Positions 9,798 through 22,940 of a DNA stretch of 64,000 bases are shown here, in pieces. The notes under the pieces are model-generated. The model did not search any database and was not told the DNA's origin. It saw only the letters and a list, made by a program, of their open reading frames with translations. How positions within the stretch are numbered: position 1 is the first letter of the stretch; every line of letters starts with the position of its first letter. A program made the translations under genes and the position numbers. The stretch is from Apoderus coryli (taxonomy: Eukaryota; Arthropoda; Insecta; Coleoptera; Attelabidae): NCBI GenBank assembly GCA_911728435.2, contig OU452206.1, forward strand, positions 496,001-560,000, given 5' to 3'.

Positions 9798-10974
9798 CAC
9801 TCCAGGTATAAAATACTAATTATATCGATGACCAAATACCAAATACTATGCAAAAATATAATAAAAAAAAACATATCTCTCTATAGGTTTACCAAATAAA
9901 CCATAAATATTTAACTAAAAATGTTCCAACACAAACGCCACAAAAGTAGGAACTTAACTCAAATTTAACTTCAAAATAAATGTAACTTATTAATGTGGGG
10001 AATTTGGGCGTGTCCTGTCTCCTAACTCATTCACTCTAACATTATTAAATAAATAATCCTACCTATACGCAATCCCAATGTCCTTTTGGTATATCGCTGG
10101 TTGCGACCAAACCGAAATGTTTCTTACTTACTTTAAATAAATTAATATGTTCGTATAGGAATATGATAATAATAGTAACTGTAACAAGTAAGTTTTCGAT
10201 GAAAATCAAGTTGTTGAAAAACATGGTCAATGTTTTTAAATAATTTTAATTTTTTCTACTAATTAAACGAAATTTATTTAAACGTTAGAACAAGTAACAA
10301 AACCAAACTAACTTCATAATTGCAAAATTAATGCTGCGTGCATTGAAGCTAACGGCGGACATTTTCAACACAATAAATTTCTTCGACTATTTTTACGGCT
10401 TGGAGAAATAAAAAAAAACAACTTTTTTATAAGGATAAGCTGAAGAAAGGTCTTCAATTTTTTTAAATTTTACAATTATGAAGATAACGTTTAATTAGTA
10501 GAAAAAGTTAAATTTATTTCAACAAATTTTCAACAGGTGATTTTGCTCGAAAACTTTAGAGCTTATGACCAAGAGTACCTTTTTTGAGTAGAAAATATTG
10601 GCGGTTATCTTAAAACCGTACTTTTTCCAGTGGCGTAGAAATTGAGGAGAAAAACACCCACTACTCCTTCAAAATCTTCACGAATTATGAATTAATGAAA
10701 AACATTCTTGCACAAAACATAGCTTATTATGAGTAGAAAATGCTTAAAAAGCTGTTTTCTGTACGATAAACGGTTCCGGATTTTTTTTTCAATTTCTCTC
10801 GAAAATGGTGCATTTTAGAGGGTTAGTTAATAGAGACTTTTTCATATTTTTGGATGAGCTCTCACATCCTGAAGTCCTGCGCATATATTATAAAACACCC
10901 TGCATAATCCTTTGTACCGCACTCCATTACCAACCCAAGTGTTTTTTCGTTTGTAATGCTTTTGGTATATTACC
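9798..10974 (+). repeat. Tandem unit copy 1 (end) and copy 2 (start)
   Basis: 9798-10026 completes copy 1. At 10027 the sequence restarts the unit (TCATTCACTCTAAC, same as 1102 and 42135). Copy 2 includes the roughly 315 bp missing from copy 1 (about 10218-10535). It ends at the TTACC target site (10970-10974) of Gypsy-2. There is no gene here; the F-box gene of this copy is deleted (see 41228-42134). Confidence 0.85.
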
Positions 10975-11278
10975 TGTAGTATCTTTAGCTTTCATCTCTA
11001 CTAACGCGCGGATTCTATGTAAACAAAAGAAAACAAAGCGCGTTCTACTGAGAGTGACATATAAGGGAGGTTAGAGAAAAACTAGTTTTGGCGCACTTAT
11101 ATTAGCTCATGTTATGTTACATTTATGTTGTATGATCCTTACTTTAATAATTAGTGGATTTAGGTTATTATAACTATTCCTTGTGTTTATTAAAAGTGTT
11201 CAATGATACCGTCGATCGTTTATTTATGCAACCAAGAACCCTTCCCACTCGGTAACCCAACAACACCCGGTTATACGA
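10975..11278 (+). repeat. 5' LTR of Gypsy-2
   Basis: Partner of 40919-41227. It is followed by CTGGCGACGAAAAAGGGAT at about 11285, a candidate primer site whose tRNA I do not recognise. The leader 11279-11465 has no other feature. Confidence 0.93.
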
Positions 11279-11465
11279 CATAAATCTGGCGACGAAAAAG
11301 GGATTGGTTTTGTTTTGCATAAAAAAAGAACATTGTAAACTTATAACAAATAAGTGAATCTTAACAGTTAGTGAACTATAAACATTATTCTATCGTGAAC
11401 TACTTAAAACAATTAAGTGGACAATAAACAATTGAAAGTGTAAATTAGTTAGTAACTAACCTAAA

Positions 11466-13289
11466 ATGGCACAGGAATCGAACAACGATTATGTGAAGTA
11501 CTTTCAATTTGAGAGATTTTCACCTGATAAAGAGGAATGGGAGTATTACATACAAAGATTCCAGATGGAAATACAAATCCATGGACTGGATACAGGCGAC
11601 AATATAACCAAGAAACGAAACTTACTTCTTAGTAAGGTAGGTCCAGAACCTTTTAAGATTTTAGTAGATCATTTTAGGCCACAAAATGTTACAACAACAA
11701 CTTTTGATGAAATTTTAAGTATGTTAAACAGATACTATGGTAAAAAGACGTACATACTTTCGGAACGTGTAGCTTTCGCGTTACGTACCCGCACAGATGA
11801 TGAAACTATAACACAATTTGTATCCGCGTTACGGGGGTTGGCCGGAAACTGTGATTTTGGTGCGAGCTTAAACGAACGTTTATGTGACCAACTGGTTATC
11901 GGGATAAATAATTCTGTGTGGCAACAAGAACTTATTAGAGCACATCCCGACTCTAATGTAACTTTGGAGATGGTGGAAGCGTCTGCGTTGATGTTAGAGC
12001 AAGCTACATTACAGTCACGGCGACTAGCAGCGCTATCCTTTAACAAAAGTGATAAAATAACGAATAGAGTTAAAAACAGAGACATCCAACGGTCGTCAAA
12101 AACAAACACGCGTTCTTACAATAATAATAACGAACAAAAACCTCTAAATTTAGAGGCAGGCAGCGATTGTCTGCAGTGCGGTAATAAACGTCATGCGAAC
12201 AAAGAATATTGTCCAGCGAAGGGTCGAAAGTGCGCGGCGTGTGGGTTGTTAAATCATTTCGCGAAAGTTTGTATCTCAAAAGGTAAAGCCCGCATCGCAA
12301 ATAAACAACGAACAAATAGTACACGTTGCGTCCGCAAAGAAAATAATGCCAACTCAAATGAGGACGGCAGTTGCAGTTCAACCAACACATCGAACGTACG
12401 AAATATACAATCAGCTAACAAGATTATGTTAAAAACGAACATTAACAACATCGAAACAGAGATGCTGTATGACCCTGGTGCAGCACATTCCGTAGTAGGT
12501 AGAAAATTGTGGAAATTATTGGGAAAACCGCCTCTAACACCAACGAACAACTTAATAGCTTACACAGATGTGGAAATTGAAACGTTAGGCATAGCACATG
12601 TCAGTGTTAACGCTTTTAAGAAAAATATGAAATTACCTATATATGTAACAAAGAGAAATGATATACCTTTATTTGGTCTAGACTGGTGCATAAAATTTGG
12701 ACTAGATTTTCCACCTGGTTCTCGACTGTGTCAACACACATCACGTGAACATAGCACAACAAGTAAAGCAAACAAAACAACACATGCAATCAAGAGTGAA
12801 CAACCTTCAAGTAACACGAAAACACGTAAACAACAGGAATCGATGCATGAAGTTGCAACCACTAACGGGTCAGATGTAACAGTCCAAGAAGTAGCTAAAC
12901 TTCTCGACATCTACAAGGAACTTTTTGATGGTCATATAGGTGCAATCTCTGGACATATGGTACGTATTTATATGAAGGAAAATGTCGTATCTAAAACCTT
13001 TAGACCAAGACCAGTACCTATCGCGCTACAAGAACAGGTAGCAGGAGAACTGAAGCGTCTTGTTGACGAAGGTGTTCTTGAACATGTAAACCCATCCGTA
13101 ACACCTATAGAGTGGTCTACACCTATTGTTCTAGTGCTAAAATCTAACGGCAGCATTAGAATCTGTGGAGATTTTTCTGTAACGATAATGAAAAATGATT
13201 ATCCGTTGCCACGATTCGACGACATTATGTCAAAGCTAAGTGGGGGAAAATATTTTTCTAATATAGATCTAAAAGAGGCTTATCTGTAA
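11466..13289 (+). pseudogene. gag-pol: Gypsy-2 Gag-Pol, N-terminal part, ended by a premature stop in reverse transcriptase
   Basis: 607 codons in one frame. It starts MAQESNNDYVKYFQFERF with a capsid domain to about residue 200. Two zinc knuckles follow at about 236-266 (CLQCGNKRHANKEYC and CAACGLLNHFAKVC). The protease has YDPGAAHSVVG where the family has D-T/S-G-A, so its second active-site position is proline. Reverse transcriptase begins about residue 500 (IRICGDFSVT, then DIMSKLSGGKYFSNIDLKEAYL). The frame stops at TAA 13287-13289, where the family normally has Gln; one C to T change would explain it. Reverse transcriptase text continues in the same frame after the stop. The altered protease and the stop make this copy inactive. 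Confidence 0.88.
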
Positions 13290-13908
13290 CTTCCAGTTCA
13301 TCCTGACTCCAGAAAATATCTAGTAATATCTACACATAAAGGATATTTTCAATATAAGAGGTTACCGTTTGGGGTAAATTTTGCTCCATCTCTGTTCCAG
13401 AAAACCATGGATCAGATTCTATCCGATATCGAGGGAACAGTTTGCTATTTGGACGATATTCTTGTTACAGTAAAGAATTGCATATCAAACGATTAAATGA
13501 AATTCTTGGTAGACTGAACAGATTTGGTATTAAAACAAAAAATCAAAATGTAAACTACTAACAAAGTCTGTTACATTTTTGGGACACTATATTGATGCCG
13601 AGGGTCTTCACCCAACAGATGATCACATAACTGCAATCAAGAATATGCCAAGGCCTACTCATGTCTCCGAGCTAAGATCTTTCTTAGGCTCTATAACATA
13701 TTACGGAAGATTCATTGACAATTTACATATCAAATGTGCACCGTTGTATAACTATTTGAAGAAGGGCGTTGATTTTGAATGGAGTGAACAAGATGAAAAG
13801 CTTTTTAGACAGCTGAAATCCATACTTACCTCTTCAGACACGCTTGTACATTACGATCCATCGTTACCATTGATACTTACCTGCGATGCAAGCAATTTTG
13901 GTGCAGGT
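13290..13908 (+). pseudogene. pol: Gypsy-2 reverse transcriptase palm and thumb and start of RNase H
   Basis: After the stop the same frame gives GYFQYKRLPFGVNFAPSLFQ and the catalytic YLDD (about 13446-13457), then runs into a stop near 13495. A frame change follows. From 13579 the text is GHYIDAEGLHPTDDHI, LRSFLGSITYYGRF and an RNase H start CDASNFGAG. This ends abruptly at 13908 where the 2.1-kb element begins. The RNase H text resumes at 39169. Confidence 0.88.
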
Positions 13909-14265
13909 TGCCACGATCCCCGTCGATATACAATAAAATATCGATAGGGTGTGGACAAAGCTACACTAATAGTGAGGTGGCCAATAATAAAGAAGATATA
14001 TGGGGAAGTTGTTCCACTGGAAGTCAGACACACCACTAATACATCGGGCCAAAGTCCCGCTAGCTATCTTATTGCTCGGAGAGGGTCGTGAGTAAAATAT
14101 AATATTATGGATCTGTATTATTGCCGGTAGCGCCACCTAATCTTATGCCCCTTTGGTATATTAGTGGTAGCTGAATTTTGAAATCAAGATTAGGAAAATA
14201 GCCTGTAAGGGATAGCAGTGAACAACTATATATTTAAAACAGAATGTAAATAGAGATTTATTATA

Positions 14266-14275
14266 GATATTATAG

Positions 14276-14327
<52 letters not shown>

Positions 14328-14340
14328 TATATATATATAA
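14266..14340. repeat. TA and GA microsatellite
   Basis: An uninterrupted (TA)n run passes into (GA)n and back into (TA)n within the 2.1-kb element. Confidence 0.9.
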
Positions 14341-14942
14341 ACATAGAAAACTAATTAGGTATATGGGTATTAATTATTAAATATAAGTATAAATAAAGTA
14401 TAACCTAATATAAAAAGAAGTATAATTCCTATCCCAGCTGTTGCTGACTGACAATTACACGCCTAACCTTAAAATATAAAAATTAACAATTTTTAATATA
14501 ATGTCACAAGAGATGAACTCTATGACAATCAGAGAGGCACTAGCGTACCCTGATATTAGTAAACTTATAAGGACGTAAGTATAATATATATATAGAACCC
14601 TGCTGTACCTTACAGTAGGTTAGAATTATCTATTAAACAGTATACAATAATGTTTAACAGGTATGACAAGGGGGACAATGTACAATTAATAGCAATAGTT
14701 TCCCTACGGTCACTATGTCGTGGCCATCACGCTATCATGACGTCATGAAATGCTAACAATTATGCACGACAAGGTACTTCCTAAAGATACTTAAAACAAC
14801 AAATATGTGTATAAAACAATTATAAACAAATAAGCATAAATAAACGGGAAAACTGATACGAATGTGAACAAAACTTATAAGTAACACCACGTATATAGTC
14901 TATATTTACGTAAATTAGAGTGAATGCATATCACTTATCTGC

Positions 14943-17900
14943 ACCGGTGTGAAAATAGCAGCTAAAGATAGCAGCCAAAATATCCGAACAAGCACGAACG
15001 CCAGTAGCCTCGCACTATATGCGCGCGCACATCGTATCGAGCCAGCACTCATGACGGGCACGAACAACTTGCCACGTGGTAATAAACCTATAATTTACAG
15101 ACAAATAACTTATTTAAAAAATAATTCATAAAATTAATAATGAAGTTAATATTTTGCAAAATATTGGACCAAAAGACAGTTTGAAGGTGGATGGTGAAAA
15201 AATATATTTTAATTTAAGCAAAACAGTATTGGGTAACAAATTACGTACCCATTTGCATTAGTACAATAATTTAACTAAAAATTAGTGGAAGTGACATAAT
15301 AGGGCGTTAAAAGATAGCAGCCAAAACCGTCTTAGTGGGGAAAACTTAATAACTCCGAAACTATTGACCCTGCCATATCGGGCATTCAGAGTGTGTTAGA
15401 TAACAACATGGGCAATATAACGTATATACTCATTATCACTTACAGGCCGTCGCAGGGGCGTACTAAAGCTTTAAAAGATTGCAGCCAAAACCCTCCTGAT
15501 GGTGAAAAATTAATTACTCCGAAACTATTGAGCCTGCCATATCGGGCATTCAGAGTGGGTTAGATAACAACATGGGCAATATAACGTATATACTCACTAT
15601 CACTTACAGGCCGTCGCAGGGGCGTACTAAAGCTTTAAAAGATAGCAGCCAAAACCCTCCTGATGGTGAAAAATTAATAACTCCGAAACTGTAGAGCCTG
15701 CCATATCGGACTTTCAGAGTATGTTAGATAACAACATGGGCAATATAACGTATATACCCACTATCACTTACAGGCCGTTGCAGGGGCGTACTAAAGCTTT
15801 AAAAGATAGCAGCCAAAACCCTCCTGATGGTGAAAAATTAATAACTCCGAAACTGTAGAGCCTGCCATATCGGACTTTCAGAGTATGTTAGATAACAACA
15901 TGTGCAATAAAACGTACATACTCACTATCACTTACAGGCCGTCGCAGGGGCGTACTAAAGCTTTAAAAGATAGCAGCCAAAACCCTCCTGATGGTGAAAA
16001 ATTAATAACTCCGAAACTGTAGAGCCTGCCATATCGGACTTTCAGAGTATGTTAGATAACAACATGTGCAATAAAACGTACATACTCACTATCACTTACA
16101 GGCCGTCGCAGGGGCGTACTAAAGCTTTAAAAGATAGCAGCCAAAACCCTCCTGATGGTGAAAAATTAATAACTCCGAAACTATTGAGCCTGCCATATCG
16201 GGCTTTCAGAGTGGGTTAGATAACAACATGGGCAATATAACGTATATACTCACTATCACTTACAGGCCGTCGCAGGGGCGTACTAAAGCTTTAAAAGATA
16301 GCAGCCAAAACCCTCCTGATGGTGAAAAATTAATAACTCCGAAACTGTAGAGCCTGCCAATCGGACTTTCAGAGTATGTTAGATAACAACATGGGCAATA
16401 TAACGTATATACCCACTATCACTTACAGGCCGTCGCAGGGGCGTACAAAAGCTTTAAAAGATAGCAGCCAAAACCCTCCTGATGGTGAAAAATTAATAAC
16501 TCCGAAACTGTAGAGCCTGCCATATCGGGCTTTCAGAGTATGTTAGATAACAACATGGGCAATATAACGTATATACTCACTATCACTTACAGGCCATCGC
16601 AGGGGCGTACTAAAGCTTTAAAAGATAGCAGCCAAAACCCTCCTGATGGTGAAAAATTAATAACTCCGAAACTATTGAGCCTGCCATATCGGGCTTTCAG
16701 AGTGGGTTAGATAACAACATGGGCAATATAACGTATATAACCACTATCACTTACAGGCCGTCGCAGGGGCGTACTAAAGCTTTAAAAGATAGCAGCCAAA
16801 ACCCTCCTGATGGTGAAAAATTAATAACTCCGAAACTGTAGAGCCTGCCATATCGGACTTTCAGAGTATGTTAGATAACAACATGGGCAATATAACGTAT
16901 ATACTCACTATCACTTACAGGCCGTCGCAGGGGCGTACTAAAGCTTTAAAAGATAGCAGCCAAAACCCTCCTGATGGTGAAAAATTAATAACTCCGAAAC
17001 TATTGAGCCTGCCATATCGGGCTTTCAGAGTGGGTTAGATAACAACATATGCAATAAAACGTACATACTCACTATCACTTACAGGCCGTCGCAGGGGCGT
17101 ACTAAAGCTTTAAAAGATAGCAGCCAAAACCCTCCTGATGGTGAAAAATTAATAACTCCGAAACTGTAGAGCCTGCCATATCGGACTTTCAGAGTATGTT
17201 AGATAACAACATGTGCAATAAAACGTACATACTCACTATCACTTACAGGCCGTCGCAGGGGCGTACTAAAGCTTTAAAAGATAGCAGCCAAAACCCTCCT
17301 GATGGTGAAAAATTAATAACTCCGAAACTATTGAGCCTGCCATATCGGGCTTTCAGAGTGGGTTAGATAACAACATGGGCAATATAACGTATATACTCAC
17401 TATCACTTACAGGCCGTCGCAGGGGCGTACTAAAGCTTTAAAAGATAGCAGCCAAAACCCTCCTGATGGTGAAAAATTAATAACTCCGAAACTGTAGAGC
17501 CTGCCAATCGGACTTTCAGAGTATGTTAGATAACAACATGGGCAATATAACGTATATACCCACTATCACTTACAGGCCGTCGCAGGGGCGTACAAAAGCT
17601 TTAAAAGATAGCAGCCAAAACCCTCCTGATGGTGAAAAATTAATAACTCCGAAACTGTAGAGCCTGCCATATCAGGCTTTCAGAGTATGTTAGATAACAA
17701 CATGGGCAATATAACGTATATACTCACTATCACTTACAGGCCATCGCAGGGGCGTACTAAAGCTTTAAAAGATAGCAGCCAAAACCCTCCTGATGGTGAA
17801 AAATTAATAACTCCGAAACTATTGAGCCTGCCATATCGGGCTTTCAGAGTGGGTTAGATAACAACATGGGCAATATAACGTATATAACCACTATCACTTA

Positions 17901-20900
17901 CAGGCCGTCGCAGGGGCGTACTAAAGCTTTAAAAGATAGCAGCCAAAACCCTCCTGATGGTGAAAAATTAATAACTCCGAAACTGTAGAGCCTGCCATAT
18001 CGGGCTTTCAGAGTATGTTAGATAACAACATGGGCAATATAACGTATATACTCACTATCACTTACAGGCCGTCGCAGGGGCGTACTAAACCTTTAAAAGA
18101 TAGCAGCCAAAACCCTCCTGATGGTGAAAAATTAATAACTCCGAAACTATTGACCCTGCCATATCGGGCATTCAGAGTGGGTTAGATAACAACATATGCA
18201 ATAAAACGTACATACTCACTATCACTTACAGGCCGTCGCAGGGGCGTACTAAAGCTTTAAAAGATAGCAGCCAAAACCCTCCTGATGGTGAAAAATTAAT
18301 AACTCCGAAACTATTGAGCCTGCCATATCGGACTTTCAGAGTATGTTAGATAACAACATGGGCAATAAAACGTACATACTCACTATCACTTACAGGCCGT
18401 CGCAGGGGCGTACTAAAGCTTTAAAAGATAGCAGCCAAAACCCTCCTGATGGTGAAAAATTAATAACTCCGAAACTATTGAGCCTGCCATATCGGGCTTT
18501 CAGAGTAGGTTAGATAACAACATGGGCAATATAACGTATATACTCACTATCACTTACAGGCCGTCGCAGGGGCGTACTAAAGCTTTAAAAGATAGCAGCC
18601 AAAACCCTCCTGATGGTGAAAAATTAATAACTTCGAAACTATTGAGCCTGCCATATCCGGCTTTCAGAGTGGGTTAGATAACAACATGGGCAATATAACG
18701 TATATACTCACTATCACTTACAGGCCGTCGCAGGGGCGTACTAAAGCTTTAAAAGATAGCAGCCAAAACCCTCCTGATGGTGAAAAATTAATAACTCCGA
18801 AACTATTGACCCTACCATATCGGGCTTTCAGAGTGGGTTAGATAACAACATGGGCAATAAAACGTACATACTCACTATCACTTACAGGCCGTCGCAGGGG
18901 CGTACAAAAGCTTTAAAAGATAGCAGCCAAAACCCTCCTGATGGTGAAAAATTAATAACTCCGAAACTGTAGAGCCTGCCATATCGGGCTTTCAGAGTAT
19001 GTTAGATAACAACATGGGCAATATAACGTATATACTCACTATCACTTACAGGCCGTCGCAGGGGCGTACTAAAGCTTTAAAAGATAGCAGCCAAAACCCT
19101 CCTGATGGTGAAAAATTAATAACTCCGAAACTATTGAGCCTGCCATATCGGGCTTTCAGAGTGGGTTAGATAACAACATGGGCAATATAACGTATATACT
19201 CACTATCACTTATAGGCCGTCGCAGGGGCGTACTAAAGCTTTAAAAGATAGCAGCCAAAACCCTCCTGATGGTGAAAAATTAATAACTCCGAAACTGTAG
19301 AGCCTGCCATATCGGACTTTCAGAGTATGTTAGATAACAACATGGGCAATATAACGTATATACCCACTATCACTTACAGGCCGTCGCAGGGGCGTACTAA
19401 AGCTTTAAAAGATAGCAGCCAAAACCCTCCTGATGGTGAAAAATTAATAACTCCGAAACTGTAGAGCCTGCCATATCGGACTTTCAGAGTATGTTAGATA
19501 ACAACATGGGCAATATAACGTATATACCCACTATCACTTACAGGCCGTCGCAGGGGCCTACAAAAGCTTTAAAAGATAGCAGCCAAAACCCTCCTGATGG
19601 TGAAAAATTAATAACTCCGAAACTGTAGAGCCTGCCATATCGGACTTTCAGAGTATGTTAGATAACAACATGGGCAATATAACGTATATACCCACTATCA
19701 CTTACAGGCCGTCGCAGGGGCGTACGTCGCAGGGGCGTACAAAAGCTTTAAAAGATGGCAGCCAAAACCCTCCTGATGGTGAAAAATTAATAACTCCGAA
19801 ACTGTAGAGCCTGCCATATCGGACTTTCAGAGTATGTTAGATAACAACATGGGCAATATAACGTATATACCCACTATCACTTACAGGCCGTCGCAGGGGC
19901 CTACAAAAGCTTTAAAAGATAGCAGCCAAAACCCTCCTGATGGTGAAAAATTAATAACTCCGAAACTGTAGAGCCTGCCATATCGGACTTTCAGAGTATG
20001 TTAGATAACAACATGGGCAATATAACGTATATACCCACTATCACTTACAGGCCGTCTCAGGGGCGTACGTCGCAGGGGCGTACAAAAGCTTTAAAAGATA
20101 GCAGCCAAAACCCTCCTGATGGTGAAAAATTAATAACTCCGAAACTGTAGAGCCTGCCATATCGGGCTTTCAGAGTGTGTTAGATAACAACATGGGCAAT
20201 ATAACGTATATACCCACTATCACTTACAAGCCGTCGCAGGGGCGTACTAAAGCTTTAAAAGATAGCAGCCAAAACCCTCCTGATGGTGAAAAATTAATAA
20301 CTCCGAAACTATTGAGCCTGCCATATCGGGCGTTCAGAGTGGGTTAGATAACAACATGGGCAATATAACGTATATACCCACTATCACTTACAGGCCGTCG
20401 CAGGGGCGTACTAAAGCTTTAAAAGATAGCAGCCAAAACCCTCCTGATGGTGAAAAATTAATAACTCCGAAACTATTGAGCCTGCCATATCGGGCTTTCA
20501 GAGTGGGTTAGATAACAACATGGGCAATATAACGTATATACTCACTATCACTTACAGGCCGTCGCAGGGGCGTACTAAAGCTTTAAAAGATAGCAGCCAA
20601 AACCCTCCTGATGGTGAAAAATTAATAACTCCGAAACTGTAGAGCCTGCCATATCGGACTTTCAGAGTATGTTATATAACAACATGGGCAATATAACGTA
20701 TATACCCACTATCACTTACAGGCCGTCGCAGGGGCGTACAAAAGCTTTAAAAGATAGCAGCCAAAACCCTCCTGATGGTGAAAAATTAATAACTCCGAAA
20801 CTGTAGAGCCTGCCATATCGGGCTTTCAGAGTATGTTAGATAACAACATGGGCAATATAACGTATATACTCACTATCACTTACAGGCCGTCGCAGGGGCG

Positions 20901-21290
20901 TACTAAAGCTTTAAAAGATAGCAGCCAAAACCCTCCTGATGGTGAAAAATTAATAACTCCGAAACTATTGAGCCTGCCATATCGAGCTTTCAGAGTGGGT
21001 TAGATAACAACATGGGCAATATAACGTATATACTCACTATCACTTACAGGCCGTCGCAGGGGCGTACTAAAGCTTTAAAAGATAGCAGCCAAAACCCTCC
21101 TGATGGTGAAAAATTAATATCGGGCATTACGAGTGGGTTAGATGACAACAGATTCAATATAACGTATATACTCACCATCACTTACAGGCCGTCCCAGTGA
21201 CCTACTATAGCTTTAAAAGGTAGCAGCAACTTAATAACTCCGAAACTATGGAACCTGCCACATTAATTTTTTCGAATAAGTTAGAATCAT
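14943..21290 (+). repeat. Left terminal inverted repeat of the giant transposon
   Basis: 14943-15300 is a unique outer segment, matched in inverse at about 37710-38065 with very few differences (one inside the stretch about 15190-15240). The rest is the tandem array. The inner edge decays at 21120-21290, where monomers lose similarity (a truncated unit, then ACCTGCCACATTAATTTTTT). The right TIR has a matching degenerate inner monomer at about 34940-35010. A 60-codon frame at 14949-15131 occurs in both TIRs but has no recognisable domain. Confidence 0.9.
15300..21250 (+). repeat. Tandem array of a 164-bp monomer, left TIR
   Basis: The word GCAGCC of GATAGCAGCCAAAA recurs at 15481, 15645, 15809, 15973, 16137 and 16301, exactly 164 bp apart, giving about 36 monomers. 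Two alternating variants are visible: ACTGTAGAGCC with ACTTTCAGAGTATG, and ACTATTGAGCC with GCTTTCAGAGTGGG. A marker deletion (GCCAATCGG instead of GCCATATCGG) sits at 16356 and again at 17503. That is 1,147 bp, seven monomers less one base, so blocks of seven have been duplicated. Two monomers near 19720 and 20065 carry an extra partial copy of GTCGCAGGGGCGTAC. Confidence 0.97.
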
Positions 21291-21758
21291 AATGCCTATG
21301 AAAATGCAGCCAAATCACGCAACTACTTATAAAAATAAATAACCCCGAACCAACGGTTCTGCGGCTTTAAAAGGAATTTATTTATTTAAACGCAGAAGAT
21401 AATTATCAATAGCTTGATTTCTACATAATAATAATTATTATTATATATATAATAACATTGACAAGAGTGGGGTGTTTAGTATCAAAATGTTAATGAAATT
21501 ACGCGGATTTTCATAGTGATTTTTTTGAAACTGGTAACAATTAAGTATACTAATATAAACAATATTACGCTTTGTAACTTCTGACTGAAAAGTCTAGTAT
21601 TTCGAATTGATATCTTATCATGGTGTATTTTTTACACGTTGCTCGATAGCATTTGTCCACCTACACTGTTTTATTTGAATGTGTTGTTTACGAGGGCTGT
21701 GTGCTGAAGTTTTGAGGTGACGTTCAGAATTATCTTGGAAGTTCTGATTAACTAAATT

Positions 21759-22940
21759 ATGAATATGGAACGTTATAAATGTTGTAGAAGGGACATTGTT
21801 GGAGTGTATATGTGTGTGACGTGTGGTAACTGTTTTCATAAAGAATGCTCCACAAAATGGAAGGAAATGACTCTACTTGGAAAAAATCGAATTCACTGTT
21901 CAAAAATATGTGCAAGAGATGACAAAATTGGAATCTACGAGGAAATACTGGAAAAGCAAAAATTGCAGATAAACGAGTTACAATCTGAACTTGAGCGAAG
22001 AGATGCCTGTATTTCAAGACTCAGGCGAGAGTCACAGCTATTTATAAATGATGTAGAAGATGCTGAACAATCTTATTCTTCGCAGATTGACACCATGACA
22101 AAAACAATACAGTGCCTAGAGACCAAGCTCGATGAGGCGAAAAAAAATGCAATAAAGAAATCGGATATGGTAAGTGTAAGTACACAAGCTAATTGTAAAA
22201 CATACGTTAAGTCTACGCAAACCCGAAATATTGATAGAAGTATGGCAGTTACCCAGACTGATCGCGTAAAAGTTGTTTCATGTGACATACAAACTGACGA
22301 TTACCCATCATTACAACGGGAGTTTTCACGAATGGGGCAAGTTATTGTAAACCCAATTAACACTAGCGATCACAATGGATCAACAAAGAAGATAACATCA
22401 CATAAGGAAAGAAAAAGGAAGGTTCTGTTACTGGGGGACAGCGTACTGACTGATGTTGCTGATGTGCTCAATGGTGTTGCAGGAGACAGATTCGAGATCT
22501 CTTCAATAATAAAACATAATGCGTGCTTATTTAATGTAGTGGCAAATCTTGAAGAGTTGAGTAGGGATTATGGTGTGAATGATTTTGTGATTATTGGTGG
22601 TGGTATTAGGGATGTTCTGTTGGGTCATACCCCGGATAATAATATTTTGAAATTGTTAGAAAATATCAGCTGCCGAACAAACTTAATAATTTTAACCGTA
22701 CCTATATACTCAAACAATTATTATCTAAATAAGTTGACTGATGTTTATAATATTACTGTTTTTGAATATTTTAAGGATCATGTAGCAAAGAAAAGCATTG
22801 TTTTCTCTAACCTAAATTCGATCATTAGTTCTAAACATTTTATCAACAAGAAAAATCCGAGCCTAATGAGATCTGGTAAGGTGAAGATTGCCCATCATTT
22901 GAAGAATGTTCTGTTTAACAGAAGTAAGTTTTTTCTGTAA
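21759..22940 (+). CDS. LINE ORF1: PHD-like finger, coiled coil and SGNH esterase
   Basis: 393 residues. Residues 1-52 hold a Cys/His cluster (CCRRDI, CVTCGNCFHKEC, HCSKIC) of PHD type. Residues about 58-130 are a coiled coil rich in E, K, L and Q. From about 222 the text KVLLLGDSVLTDVADVL contains the GDS block of SGNH hydrolases, with an FVIIGGGIRD block further on. CR1-clade ORF1 proteins bind RNA and carry such esterases, which may help target membranes or lipids. The start ATG is the first in the frame. ORF1 ends 35 bp inside the ORF2 frame. Confidence 0.82.
   Translation: MNMERYKCCRRDIVGVYMCVTCGNCFHKECSTKWKEMTLLGKNRIHCSKICARDDKIGIYEEILEKQKLQINELQSELERRDACISRLRRESQLFINDVEDAEQSYSSQIDTMTKTIQCLETKLDEAKKNAIKKSDMVSVSTQANCKTYVKSTQTRNIDRSMAVTQTDRVKVVSCDIQTDDYPSLQREFSRMGQVIVNPINTSDHNGSTKKITSHKERKRKVLLLGDSVLTDVADVLNGVAGDRFEISSIIKHNACLFNVVANLEELSRDYGVNDFVIIGGGIRDVLLGHTPDNNILKLLENISCRTNLIILTVPIYSNNYYLNKLTDVYNITVFEYFKDHVAKKSIVFSNLNSIISSKHFINKKNPSLMRSGKVKIAHHLKNVLFNRSKFFL

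Noticed and set aside
10805..11074. 89-codon frame across the tandem unit and the Gypsy-2 LTR
   Set aside because: It spans a transposon insertion junction, so it cannot be an original gene.
14949..15131. 60-codon frame present in both outer TIR segments of the giant transposon (also 37877-38059, minus)
   Set aside because: It is conserved only because the TIRs are copies of each other. It has no domain and no promoter, and lies in a probable transposase-binding end.
21012..21200. 62-codon frame in the satellite array
   Set aside because: It is an open frame through a repeated monomer and contains the same peptide twice; not a gene.
15300..21250. CRISPR-like regular array
   Set aside because: Monomers are contiguous 164-bp tandem repeats without unique spacers, in a eukaryotic transposon.
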